NCBI GenBank assembly: GCA_021783525.1
Contig: JAJXTT010000049.1
Coordinates: 1 to 8,853, forward strand
Source of the DNA: Pseudomonadota bacterium
Lineage (GTDB): Bacteria; Pseudomonadota; Gammaproteobacteria; Burkholderiales; Gallionellaceae
Reading direction: 5' to 3'
Length of the DNA: 8,853 nt
Shown here: positions 1-5,575 of the stretch, piece after piece
Position numbering within the stretch: position 1 is the stretch's first letter
Layout: the number at the start of each line of letters is the position of its first letter
Program-made: the position numbers and the translations under genes
The notes under the pieces: generated by a model
What the model was told of the DNA's origin: nothing
Databases searched by the model: none
The model's input: the letters and a program-made list of their open reading frames with translations, nothing else

Positions 1-945
1 CGCGGCATCGCCGGCCTCGCCTTCAGCCGGATAGTTTTCGCTGTCGTAATAGGGATTGCGCGTGAGCACCATGCGCCGGTTGGGATCGTTCTCCGAAAGA
101 TAATACGGCCCGCTGCCCACCGGCCACCAGTCCAGCGAGAGGTTGCGCTCGCGCATGCCTGGCAGCGCGTAGAAACGCTCCACCTCCTGCGGCATCGGCG
201 AGAAGAACGGCATCGCCAGCCAATAGGCAAATTGCGGATATTTGCCCCGGATCGTAACGCGGTAAGTGGTGTCGTCCACCACTTCCACGCCCGGCAGCCG
301 GTACCGGTTCAGGTCAAGGAAATCTCCGGGATGCTGCCTGGCCGCCGTTTGCAGCGTCGCCGCATATTCCTTTAAGCCGACGATGTATTCGCTCATCACC
401 CCCGCGATGGGCGTGTGCAGCTGCGGATGAACCAGGCGCTTGATCTGGTAGGCGTAGTCCGCCGCCGTCACCACACGCGAGCCCGTCCTGGAGAAATCGT
501 TCAACGAATGGATGCGTCCCATTTCGTCGCCGGCGAGCAGATAATTTTCCGGCACGAAAGCCGGATGGGGCTGGTAGCGCATATTCGGCTTGATGCGTAT
601 CTCGTACACGCTGTAGGCGATGCGCTCCGCTGCGGCCTTGTCCGGCAAGCGGCGGCGATCCTTGTCCAGGTAGGTGACGCGCGGCATCTCGCTGGCGGCC
701 AGCGGTACCAGCTGGTACGGGCGTTTCAGGTAATGGTATTGCAGCGGCGGAGCATAGACCAGCGCCAGGAACTCGTATTCGTTCTCGCTGTAGGCTTGCG
801 CCGGATCGAGATGCTTGGGGCGTTCGGTGAATGCGGTATAGAGAATGGACTTGCCGTCGTCCTCCGCCGGATAGGGGTCGTTCCACAGTCCGCCATCGCA
901 GGCGGCAAGCAACAGGCACAACAGGGCGGGAAGCACATATCTCAT
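1..945 (-). CDS. ABC transporter substrate-binding lipoprotein, family 5 (partial, 3' end off window)
   Basis: Probable periplasmic solute-binding lipoprotein of a peptide/oligopeptide-type ABC importer (SBP_bac_5 family). The ATG is at 945-943, and 315 codons run to the window edge without a stop; family members are usually 500-750 residues, so roughly half is missing. The start MRYVLPALLCLLLAAC is a short lipoprotein signal with lipobox LAAC; Cys16 would be lipidated. Asp follows it at +2, the residue that in E. coli keeps lipoproteins in the inner membrane. The next stretch (SILYTAFTERPKHLDPAQAY, residues 34-53) is typical of the family's N-terminal lobe, and GSGPYYLSENDPNRR around residues 277-291 matches the G-PY-L region before the ligand-pocket lobe. 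No clear Shine-Dalgarno precedes the start. It is transcribed away from ygfZ across a 73-base gap; permease genes would be expected further downstream, outside the window. The substrate cannot be read from sequence. Confidence 0.88.
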   Translation of the reverse strand, partial: MRYVLPALLCLLLAACDGGLWNDPYPAEDDGKSILYTAFTERPKHLDPAQAYSENEYEFLALVYAPPLQYHYLKRPYQLVPLAASEMPRVTYLDKDRRRLPDKAAAERIAYSVYEIRIKPNMRYQPHPAFVPENYLLAGDEMGRIHSLNDFSRTGSRVVTAADYAYQIKRLVHPQLHTPIAGVMSEYIVGLKEYAATLQTAARQHPGDFLDLNRYRLPGVEVVDDTTYRVTIRGKYPQFAYWLAMPFFSPMPQEVERFYALPGMRERNLSLDWWPVGSGPYYLSENDPNRRMVLTRNPYYDSENYPAEGEAGDAA

Positions 946-1018
946 GGCGCAAGAGTTTAGCCGAAAGGTCTGTCTTCGCGGTAAGATTGAGCTTGGTATG
1001 CAAACGGATTTTAGAGAA

Positions 1019-2050
1019 ATGAACCCAGATTGGCAGAATTTCCTGGCCGCGCAAGGCGCGCAGATACAGGACGGCGTGGTGCAGCATTTCGGCGATGCGG
1101 CCGCCGAGCTCATCGCCGCGCGCGACGGCACCGTATTGAGCGACCTGTCGCAGTTCGGCATCATCAAGGCTTCGGGCGAAGATGCCAAAGGATTCCTGCA
1201 TAACCTGTTCAGCAGCGACGTGAATGCGCTGACCCCGCAACAGGCGCTGCCCAGCAGCTTCAACACCGCCAAAGGGCGTGCGCTGGCGACTTTCCTGATC
1301 TGGCGCAACGAGACCGAATACTTCCTGCACCTGCCGCAGAGCCTGCTCGCGCCGATCCAGAAGAAGCTGTCCATGTTCGTGCTGCGCGCGAAGGTGAAGA
1401 TCGAAAACGCGAGCGACGACATCGTGTGCCTCGGTCTCTCCGGCGCGAATGCCGCGACGCTGTTGCAGCAGCACTTCCCGGCTTTGCCCCGGAACCCGCT
1501 CGATGTCGAGCATCACGGGGATGTCGGCCTGATTCGCCTCGGCGCGGATCGCTTCCAGCTCAACGCGACGCCGCAACGTGCACCCGCCCTGTGGCAACAG
1601 CTCAGCACAGGTGCAAGACCCGTTGGGGCACCCTGCTGGGACTGGCTCAATATCCGCGCCGGCGTACCGGTCATCCTGCCGCAGACGCAGGAAGCGTTCG
1701 TGCCGCAAATGGCGAACCTCGACCTCATCGGCGCCGTGAATTTCAAGAAAGGCTGCTATCCGGGGCAGGAGATCGTGGCACGCATGCAATATCTGGGCAA
1801 GAACAAGCGCCGCATGTATCTTGCGCATGTCGGGGGTGACGCTGCGCCCAAAGCAGGCGATGAACTATTCAGCATGGAGATGGAAGGCCAGAGCTGCGGC
1901 ACCGTGGTCAACGCGCAGGCTGCGCCGGGCGGCGGTTACGACCTGCTGGCCGTGATCCAGATCGCCAGCCATGACGCCTTCCCGGTACATCTCGGCAACC
2001 TCCAGGGCGCGCGCCTGCAGTTCCAGCCGCTGCCTTACCCGCTGCCGTGA
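1019..2050 (+). CDS. ygfZ: YgfZ/GcvT-domain folate-binding protein
   Basis: YgfZ-family protein, a folate-dependent factor that in E. coli supports assembly or repair of certain Fe-S enzymes, including the MiaB tRNA-modifying enzyme. The family signature K-G-C-Y-x-G-Q-E is present as KGCYPGQE at residues 244-251; Cys246 is the conserved, functionally needed cysteine. The N-terminal half has the GcvT-like fold pattern (DLSQFGIIKASGEDAKGFLH near residues 41-60). At 343 residues it is a normal family length. I place the start at 1019 (MNPDWQNFLAAQGA), which looks like the usual N-terminus; in-frame ATGs at 998 and 944 would add 7 or 25 residues without homology-like character, and none of the three has a strong ribosome site. 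The stop overlaps the GTG of the next gene, so the two are very likely co-translated. Confidence 0.92.
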   Translation: MNPDWQNFLAAQGAQIQDGVVQHFGDAAAELIAARDGTVLSDLSQFGIIKASGEDAKGFLHNLFSSDVNALTPQQALPSSFNTAKGRALATFLIWRNETEYFLHLPQSLLAPIQKKLSMFVLRAKVKIENASDDIVCLGLSGANAATLLQQHFPALPRNPLDVEHHGDVGLIRLGADRFQLNATPQRAPALWQQLSTGARPVGAPCWDWLNIRAGVPVILPQTQEAFVPQMANLDLIGAVNFKKGCYPGQEIVARMQYLGKNKRRMYLAHVGGDAAPKAGDELFSMEMEGQSCGTVVNAQAAPGGGYDLLAVIQIASHDAFPVHLGNLQGARLQFQPLPYPLP

Positions 2051-2715
2051 ACCTGCCCGCCCAACTGCTGGCTGGCGATTGGCTGTGGGTGGCCAATGCC
2101 ATCTTCGCCCTGTTTCTGTACCGCGCCGTACGCTACGCTCCGTGGCGCATCCTGCTGGATAACGCCGTCATGGTGAATGCGCTGGTCGGCCTGGTATTCG
2201 GCGCGTTCATTTTCTGGCAATTCAACGCCGGCATCCGCCCGGGATTCAACTTCCATATTCTGGGATCGACGCTGTTCATGCTGATGTTCGGCTGGCAGAT
2301 CGCCACCGTCAGCATCACGCTGGTGATGCTCGCCACCTGGCTGCGCGCCGACATGGGGGTCGTCACGCTTGGCATCAACGGCCTGCTGATGATCGCCCTC
2401 CCGGTGCTGTTCAGTGACTGGCTGCTGCGCTTCAGCAAACACCATCTGCCGAAGAATCTGTTCCTGTTCGTGCTCTGGAACGGCTTCTTCTGCAGCATGC
2501 TGACCATTGTGCTGAACGTGGCGGCGACGACTTTGCTGTTGCTGGCGCTGAGCCGCTACACCTGGGGGGAGATTCAGCACTACTATCTCGTCGCGTCGCC
2601 CATCCTCATGCTCACCGAGGGCTTCGTCACGGGCATGATGATCACCGCCTTCACGGTGTTCCAGCCGCAGGCCGTGATGAATTTCAGCGACGAAGAATAT
2701 CTAGCGGGGAAGTAA
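2047..2715 (+). CDS. CbiM-like integral membrane protein (COG3235 type, ECF permease superfamily)
   Basis: A 222-residue hydrophobic protein with about six to seven membrane segments, resembling the CbiM/NikM family of cobalt/nickel energy-coupling-factor components, in particular the proteobacterial branch often annotated only as 'energy-coupling factor ABC transporter permease'. The C-terminal block LTEGFVTGMMITAFTVFQP (residues 189-207) is the most CbiM-like part; a polar loop with His70 (FNFHILGST) lies near where the family has a conserved His. The start is GTG at 2047, overlapping the ygfZ stop as GTGA with no separate ribosome site, which points to translational coupling. True CbiM/NikM proteins begin Met-His-Ile and use that N-terminus to hold the metal; this protein begins MNLPAQLLAGDW and lacks it. 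No CbiQ- or CbiO-like partner is in the window. Transport of Co or Ni is therefore doubtful. Confidence 0.8.
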   Translation: MNLPAQLLAGDWLWVANAIFALFLYRAVRYAPWRILLDNAVMVNALVGLVFGAFIFWQFNAGIRPGFNFHILGSTLFMLMFGWQIATVSITLVMLATWLRADMGVVTLGINGLLMIALPVLFSDWLLRFSKHHLPKNLFLFVLWNGFFCSMLTIVLNVAATTLLLLALSRYTWGEIQHYYLVASPILMLTEGFVTGMMITAFTVFQPQAVMNFSDEEYLAGK

Positions 2716-3138
2716 CTTCAGCTTCATCTTCTTGTGAGGCATCCCGGCATCCATGAATTCCTTGCCGTGTTCGACAAAACCGAATTTCTGATAGAACGGA
2801 ATGGCGTAGGTCTGCGAGTCCACATCTACCTGCTTGTAGCCGCGTGAACGCGCCTCGTCGAGCAATGCTTCCATGATGGCCGTGCCCACCTTCTGCTTGC
2901 GCCATTGCGGGAGTACCGCGATGCGCCCGATATGGCCATTCGCCTGGATGCGCCCGCAACCGATCGCGTCTCCGTTCAGGCTCAAAGCCAGGGCATGACG
3001 GCAATCTTCATCCTTGCCGTCCCACTCCAGTTCTTCGGGAACGTTCTGCTCGCGAATGAATACCGTTTCTCGTATCGCACGCAGCAACGGTTCGCCGTCG
3101 TGCCAACATACCAGACTGACCGTGAATCGTGTAGTCAT
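2701..3138 (-). CDS. GNAT family N-acetyltransferase
   Basis: Acetyl-CoA-dependent N-acetyltransferase of the GNAT superfamily, 145 residues, one domain. The acetyl-CoA binding motif A is seen as IAVLPQWRKQKVGTAIM (residues 73-89), with Q82-x-x-G85-x-A87 matching Q/R-x-x-G-x-G/A; the C-terminal motif B is YAIPFYQKFGFV (residues 111-122). The N-terminal VFIREQNVPEELEWDG resembles the YjcF/ElaA-like branch. The acceptor is unknown. I choose the ATG at 3138 because an AGGAG site stands 7 bases upstream; an in-frame ATG at 3168 would add ten residues and would put that site inside the coding region. It lies 68 bases downstream of the L,D-transpeptidase gene on the same strand and probably shares its transcript. 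Its last 15 bases overlap the end of the CbiM-like gene on the other strand. Confidence 0.9.
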   Translation of the reverse strand: MTTRFTVSLVCWHDGEPLLRAIRETVFIREQNVPEELEWDGKDEDCRHALALSLNGDAIGCGRIQANGHIGRIAVLPQWRKQKVGTAIMEALLDEARSRGYKQVDVDSQTYAIPFYQKFGFVEHGKEFMDAGMPHKKMKLKLLPR

Positions 3139-3206
3139 GACCCTTCTCCTGGCTTCTCCGCCCGCCACTTTCGGACGGAAGAAACTTTATTGTTATTCGC
3201 ATTCCG

Positions 3207-3686
3207 TCACGCCGTGATCTCGACCTCCGTACCGGCCTCCACCAGTTCGAACAAGTCCACCAGTTCGGCGTTGCGCATGCGCACGCAACCGCGCGAACCC
3301 GGTTTGCCGAGCGGGGTGCTGTCCGGCGTACCGTGAATATAGACGTAACGCCGCATGGTATCGCATGACCCGCCGCGGTTGTAACCGCTCTCGCATCCGG
3401 ACAGCCACAGGATGCGCGTCAATATCCAGTCGCGTCCCGGATACTGCGCGCCAAGCTGCGGCGAATACACTTCGCCGGTCGGGCGCCGCTGAACGAAAAC
3501 CGCGTTCTCCGGTTCGCCTCTGCCGATCTTGGCGCGGATGACGTGCTTGCCGCGCGGCGTGCAAAAACTGCCATTCTCCTCACCCACCCCGTTCGCACCC
3601 GTGGATACCTGATACCGGCGCACCGATTTGCCGCTTTCGTCGAACAATTCCAGCGTCTGGGTCGGAATGTGGATGCCGATCTTCAC
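3207..3686 (-). CDS. L,D-transpeptidase (YkuD domain), no signal peptide
   Basis: YkuD-family L,D-transpeptidase, the enzyme class that makes 3-3 cross-links in peptidoglycan or attaches proteins to it through a catalytic cysteine. Of 159 residues nearly all is the YkuD domain: YVYIHGT (His118) and SRGCVRM (residues 131-137, nucleophile Cys134) form the expected H-x(15)-C arrangement, followed by N139. The start is GTG at 3686. An AAAGGAG site lies six bases upstream (3693-3699), and reading the frame further upstream meets a stop before any start codon, so there is no signal peptide or membrane anchor. That is odd for an enzyme of periplasmic wall, though signal-less YkuD proteins are known in proteobacteria. 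The GTG overlaps the tadA stop as GTGA, indicating translational coupling. Its ribosome site lies in a palindromic repeat. Confidence 0.9.
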   Translation of the reverse strand: MKIGIHIPTQTLELFDESGKSVRRYQVSTGANGVGEENGSFCTPRGKHVIRAKIGRGEPENAVFVQRRPTGEVYSPQLGAQYPGRDWILTRILWLSGCESGYNRGGSCDTMRRYVYIHGTPDSTPLGKPGSRGCVRMRNAELVDLFELVEAGTEVEITA

Positions 3687-4276
3687 CTCCCGCTCCTTTC
3701 GGGGGAAGGTTGGGATGGCGGCGAACCTTTACTTTGCTGCGCGCGCCGTGCCGAAAAAAAATCGCTCAGCACCTTGCCGCATTCCTCCGCCAGCACCCCG
3801 CCGTGAATGCGCGCATGATGATTCAGTCTGATCATCGCCCCCTCCTCCCCGGGAGGAGGGTTGGGGTGGGGGAATTCCCCGAACAGATTGAACACGCTGC
3901 CGGCCGCGCCGGTCTTCGGGTCGCGCGCGCCGAACACCACGCGGGAGATACGGGCATGGAACATCGCGCCGACGCACATCACGCAGGGCTCCAGCGTCAC
4001 GAATAGTTCACAATTTACCAGACGATAATTACCGATATGTTGCGCGGCATCACGCAGCGCCGCAATTTCGGCGTGGGCGGAAGGGTCGTGCCGGGAAATG
4101 GGGGCATTGCCGCCGCGCCCGATGATCTCGCCGTCTTTCACCACAACCGCGCCGACCGGCACTTCTCCATTGCTCGCGGCCTGCCGCGCCAGGTCCAGCG
4201 CGGCACGCATGAAAGCCTCATCCGCGTCGGCGCCAGGGTCATCCGCCTGGGATGGAATCCGGGTCTCTAAATTCAT
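3683..4276 (-). CDS. tadA: tRNA-specific adenosine deaminase TadA with in-frame repeat insertions
   Basis: TadA converts the wobble adenosine of tRNA-Arg(ACG) to inosine; it is essential in most bacteria and acts in the cytoplasm as a zinc-dependent homodimer. The deaminase signature is intact: HAE at residues 68-70 (zinc ligand His68, proton shuttle Glu70) and PCVMC at 97-101 (zinc ligands Cys98, Cys101), with VVFGARDPKTGAAGS following. At 197 residues it is longer than the usual 150-170. The excess comes from an N-terminal extension, an insertion of about 13-16 residues (FPHPNPPPGEEGA around 135-147) between VFNLF and the RLNHH segment, and a proline/serine-rich tail (SPPSQPSPERSGR) after the last helix SDFFSARR; the last two are translated palindromic repeats. 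The start at 4276 is preferred because it precedes the first catalytic-domain helix and lies just after a good promoter; ATGs at 4285 or 4345, or 4210 internally, are alternatives. Confidence 0.93.
   Translation of the reverse strand: MNLETRIPSQADDPGADADEAFMRAALDLARQAASNGEVPVGAVVVKDGEIIGRGGNAPISRHDPSAHAEIAALRDAAQHIGNYRLVNCELFVTLEPCVMCVGAMFHARISRVVFGARDPKTGAAGSVFNLFGEFPHPNPPPGEEGAMIRLNHHARIHGGVLAEECGKVLSDFFSARRAQQSKGSPPSQPSPERSGR
3687..3721. repeat. GC-rich palindromic repeat, copy B, at the tadA/ldt junction
   Basis: Second, more degenerate copy of the same element. The core ggttgggatggcgg (3708-3721) aligns with ggttggggtggggg of copy A, and the palindrome is weaker (cctt 3695-3698 / aagg 3706-3709). 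The offset from copy A is not a multiple of three, so tadA reads this copy in a different frame, giving PPSQPSPERSG. It abuts the tadA stop (3683-3685) and contains the AAAGGAG ribosome site of the L,D-transpeptidase gene. Confidence 0.6.
3693..3699 (-). promoter_or_regulatory. Shine-Dalgarno AAAGGAG for the L,D-transpeptidase GTG start
   Basis: On the minus strand AAAGGAG ends six bases before the GTG at 3686, an ideal spacing that fixes the start of the transpeptidase gene. The site sits inside tadA coding sequence and inside repeat copy B. Part of it (AAGG) can pair with CCUU seven bases upstream in the mRNA, so it may be masked until ribosomes finishing tadA open it. Confidence 0.65.
3838..3872. 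repeat. GC-rich palindromic repeat, copy A, inside tadA
   Basis: A 35-base element whose left part is an inverted repeat: arms 3840-3846 and 3854-3860 (ccctcct / aggaggg) flank a CCCCGGG centre that can extend the stem. It continues into a G-rich run, ggttggggtggggg. It matches copy B at 23 of 35 ungapped positions (offset 151 bases). It resembles widespread REP-like intergenic elements whose translation gives PHPNPxPxGEG-like peptides. Here it is read in the tadA frame without a stop. Compared with TadA relatives, the peptide it encodes is an extra segment. Confidence 0.75.
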
Positions 4277-4283
4277 GCCCGTC

Positions 4284-4311
4284 ATTGTACGGGCAAAAAT
4301 CGGATTGCCAA
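4284..4311 (-). promoter_or_regulatory. Predicted sigma70 promoter for tadA operon
   Basis: On the minus strand TTGGCA (4311-4306, 5 of 6 to TTGACA) is followed after 16 bases by TACAAT (4289-4284, 5 of 6 to TATAAT). Transcription would start near 4277-4278, at or a base or two before the ATG at 4276, so the message would be leaderless or would use the ATG at 4210. By inference it drives tadA, the L,D-transpeptidase gene and possibly the GNAT gene. Confidence 0.5.
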
Positions 4312-4333
4312 ACGGTATGACGAGGCACAGAAT
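4305..4333 (+). promoter_or_regulatory. Predicted sigma70 promoter for hemolysin III family gene
   Basis: TTGCCA (4305-4310, 5 of 6) and CAGAAT (4328-4333, 4 of 6) are separated by 17 bases. Its -35 shares five bases with the -35 of the opposing tadA promoter, since TTGCCAA read from the other strand contains TTGGCA. The start of transcription would be near 4340, leaving about 20 untranslated bases. Confidence 0.35.
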
Positions 4334-4360
4334 CATCACGCCCAATCAGTACGCGTCGAC

Positions 4361-5041
4361 ATGCAAGAACAGAATTCCAACCCGGCCGGAAAACCTCGAA
4401 AAGCGCGCGGGCGCGAACAGACTCTCGGTGAGGAGATCGCCAACAGCATCAGCCACGGCGCGGGAGCCGTCGCATCGTTGGTGGGCGCCCCATTCCTGAT
4501 CCTGCACGCGCTTGAACTCGGAGATACCGGCTACCTGATCGGTTCAGTCGTTTTCGCTGCCACCATGATCGTGCTCTACCTTTCTTCCACCCTCTACCAC
4601 TCGTTCCGCCCGGGCAGACTCAAGCACATATTCCGTATCATCGATCACTCTGCGGTCTACCTGCTCATCGCCGGCACCTATACGCCCTTCACGCTCGGCG
4701 TGCTGCACGGCGCATGGGGCTGGACGCTGCTGATACTGATCTGGAGTCTGGCGCTGGCAGGGGTGATGTTGAAATTCCTGAACCGCATGTCCCACCCCGT
4801 CATTTCCACTTTGCTCTATCTGCTCATGGGATGGCTCATCGTCATCGCGGCCGACCCCCTGTATACCCGCCTGCCCGTATCCGGACTCGCCTGGCTTGTT
4901 GCCGGCGGCCTGGCCTACACCGCGGGCACCGTTTTCTTTGTCTTTGACTCGCGCCTGCGTTACGGCCATTTCGTCTGGCACTGGTTCGTGCTGGCGGGCA
5001 CCACCTTTCATTATTTCGCCGTGTACTGGTACGCGGCCTGA
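4361..5041 (+). CDS. Hemolysin III family (HlyIII/PAQR/TrhA) membrane protein
   Basis: Seven-membrane-segment protein of the hemolysin III / PAQR family, 226 residues, normal length; in E. coli the relative TrhA (YqfA) is linked to membrane energetics and fatty-acid metabolism, and 'hemolysin' is historical. Family motifs are all visible: NSISHG (28-33), SSTLYHSF (75-82, His80), DHSAVYLLIAGTYTPF (95-110) and HFVWHWFVLAGTTFHYFA (203-220). His80, His203 and His207, with Asp95, are the likely metal-site residues by analogy with PAQR structures. A charged N-terminal stretch of about 20 residues precedes the first motif. ATG 4361 is the only plausible start; no clear ribosome site lies upstream. 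It is divergent from tadA with an 84-base shared regulatory region. A 69-base gap separates it from bcp, so read-through into that gene is possible. Confidence 0.9.
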   Translation: MQEQNSNPAGKPRKARGREQTLGEEIANSISHGAGAVASLVGAPFLILHALELGDTGYLIGSVVFAATMIVLYLSSTLYHSFRPGRLKHIFRIIDHSAVYLLIAGTYTPFTLGVLHGAWGWTLLILIWSLALAGVMLKFLNRMSHPVISTLLYLLMGWLIVIAADPLYTRLPVSGLAWLVAGGLAYTAGTVFFVFDSRLRYGHFVWHWFVLAGTTFHYFAVYWYAA

Positions 5042-5057
5042 CCCGTGCAATTTGCGC

Positions 5058-5086
5058 TTGCCTTCCCGAAGGAATTTGTCAACAAT
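5058..5086 (+). promoter_or_regulatory. Weak candidate promoter ahead of bcp
   Basis: TTGCCT (5058-5063) and AACAAT (5081-5086) are 17 bases apart in the gap between the hemolysin III gene and bcp, each matching 4 of 6 consensus positions. A small hairpin (ccttc/gaagg, 5061-5072) overlaps it; it has no T tract and is not a convincing terminator. Confidence 0.25.
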
Positions 5087-5110
5087 GGCAGTCAGGAACA
5101 GGAGCCATTG

Positions 5111-5566
5111 ATGCCAAAACAAGTTGTAGACGATTTCACCCTGCCCGCCACCGGCGGTGTCGATTTCACGCTGTACCCCATCCGCAGCAAATCCCTGGTG
5201 ATCTATTTTTACCCCAAGGACAACACGCCCGGCTGCACCAGCGAAGCGCAACAATTCCGCGATCTGTACGCGGCCTTCATGAAGGCAGATTGCGAGATCG
5301 TCGGGATCTCGCGCGACAGCATCAAGTCGCACGAGAATTTCAAGGCGAAATTCACGCTGCCTTTTGCGTTGCTCTCCGACGAGGATGAATCGGTATGCAA
5401 CCTGTTCGGGGTGATGAAGCAGAAAATGATGTACGGCAAGCAGGTGCGCGGCATCGAGCGCAGCACCTTCGTGCTGGACAAGAAAGGCCGCATCGTCAGG
5501 GAATGGCGCGGCCTCAAGGCGGACGGCCACGCGGAAGAGGTACTCACTTTTGTTCAAACTCTCTAA
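5111..5566 (+). CDS. bcp: Peroxiredoxin, BCP/PrxQ type
   Basis: Thiol peroxidase of the bacterioferritin comigratory protein (PrxQ) group, reducing hydrogen peroxide and organic hydroperoxides in the cytoplasm. The active site YPKDNTPGCTSEAQQFRD (residues 34-51) holds peroxidatic Cys42 with Thr39 and, further on, the conserved GISRDS (65-70) and IERSTFVLD. Length is 151 residues, typical. E. coli BCP has its resolving cysteine five residues after the peroxidatic one; here that position is Gln47. The other known resolving position, about 36 residues on in helix 3, is Lys78. Cys61 and Cys96 remain as possible partners, or the enzyme is one-Cys. The ATG at 5111 is chosen because AGGAG lies six bases upstream; a GTG at 5045 would place it within the frame and adds a non-family extension. 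The stop is nine bases before the phoH-like start. Confidence 0.93.
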   Translation: MPKQVVDDFTLPATGGVDFTLYPIRSKSLVIYFYPKDNTPGCTSEAQQFRDLYAAFMKADCEIVGISRDSIKSHENFKAKFTLPFALLSDEDESVCNLFGVMKQKMMYGKQVRGIERSTFVLDKKGRIVREWRGLKADGHAEEVLTFVQTL

Positions 5567-5575
5567 AAGGACAAC

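Noticed and set aside
944..1018. Longer ygfZ starts at ATG 944 or 998
   Set aside because: The extra residues do not look like the family N-terminus and ATG 944 would overlap the divergent lipoprotein start; 998 cannot be fully excluded.
314..1828. A 504-codon open frame on the minus strand across the solute-binding protein and ygfZ genes
   Set aside because: It runs antisense to ygfZ and out of frame with the lipoprotein gene; composition is Arg/Ala/Gly-rich with no family motifs. Long antisense frames are common in GC-rich coding DNA.
2709..2719. Short palindrome gaagtaacttc at the convergent gene ends as a bidirectional terminator
   Set aside because: Only a five-base-pair stem with a one-base loop and no T tract on either side; not convincing.
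3139..3168. ATG 3168 as the GNAT start
   Set aside because: The strong AGGAG upstream of ATG 3138 lies inside this extension, and the added residues are not typical of the family.
3139..3206. Possible promoter or terminator between the L,D-transpeptidase and GNAT genes
   Set aside because: The 68-base gap has an A/T patch and an imperfect GC hairpin, but no pair of -35/-10 boxes with good spacing and no T tract.
5045..5110. GTG start extending bcp by 22 residues
   Set aside because: A well-placed AGGAG serves the ATG at 5111, and the family protein starts there.
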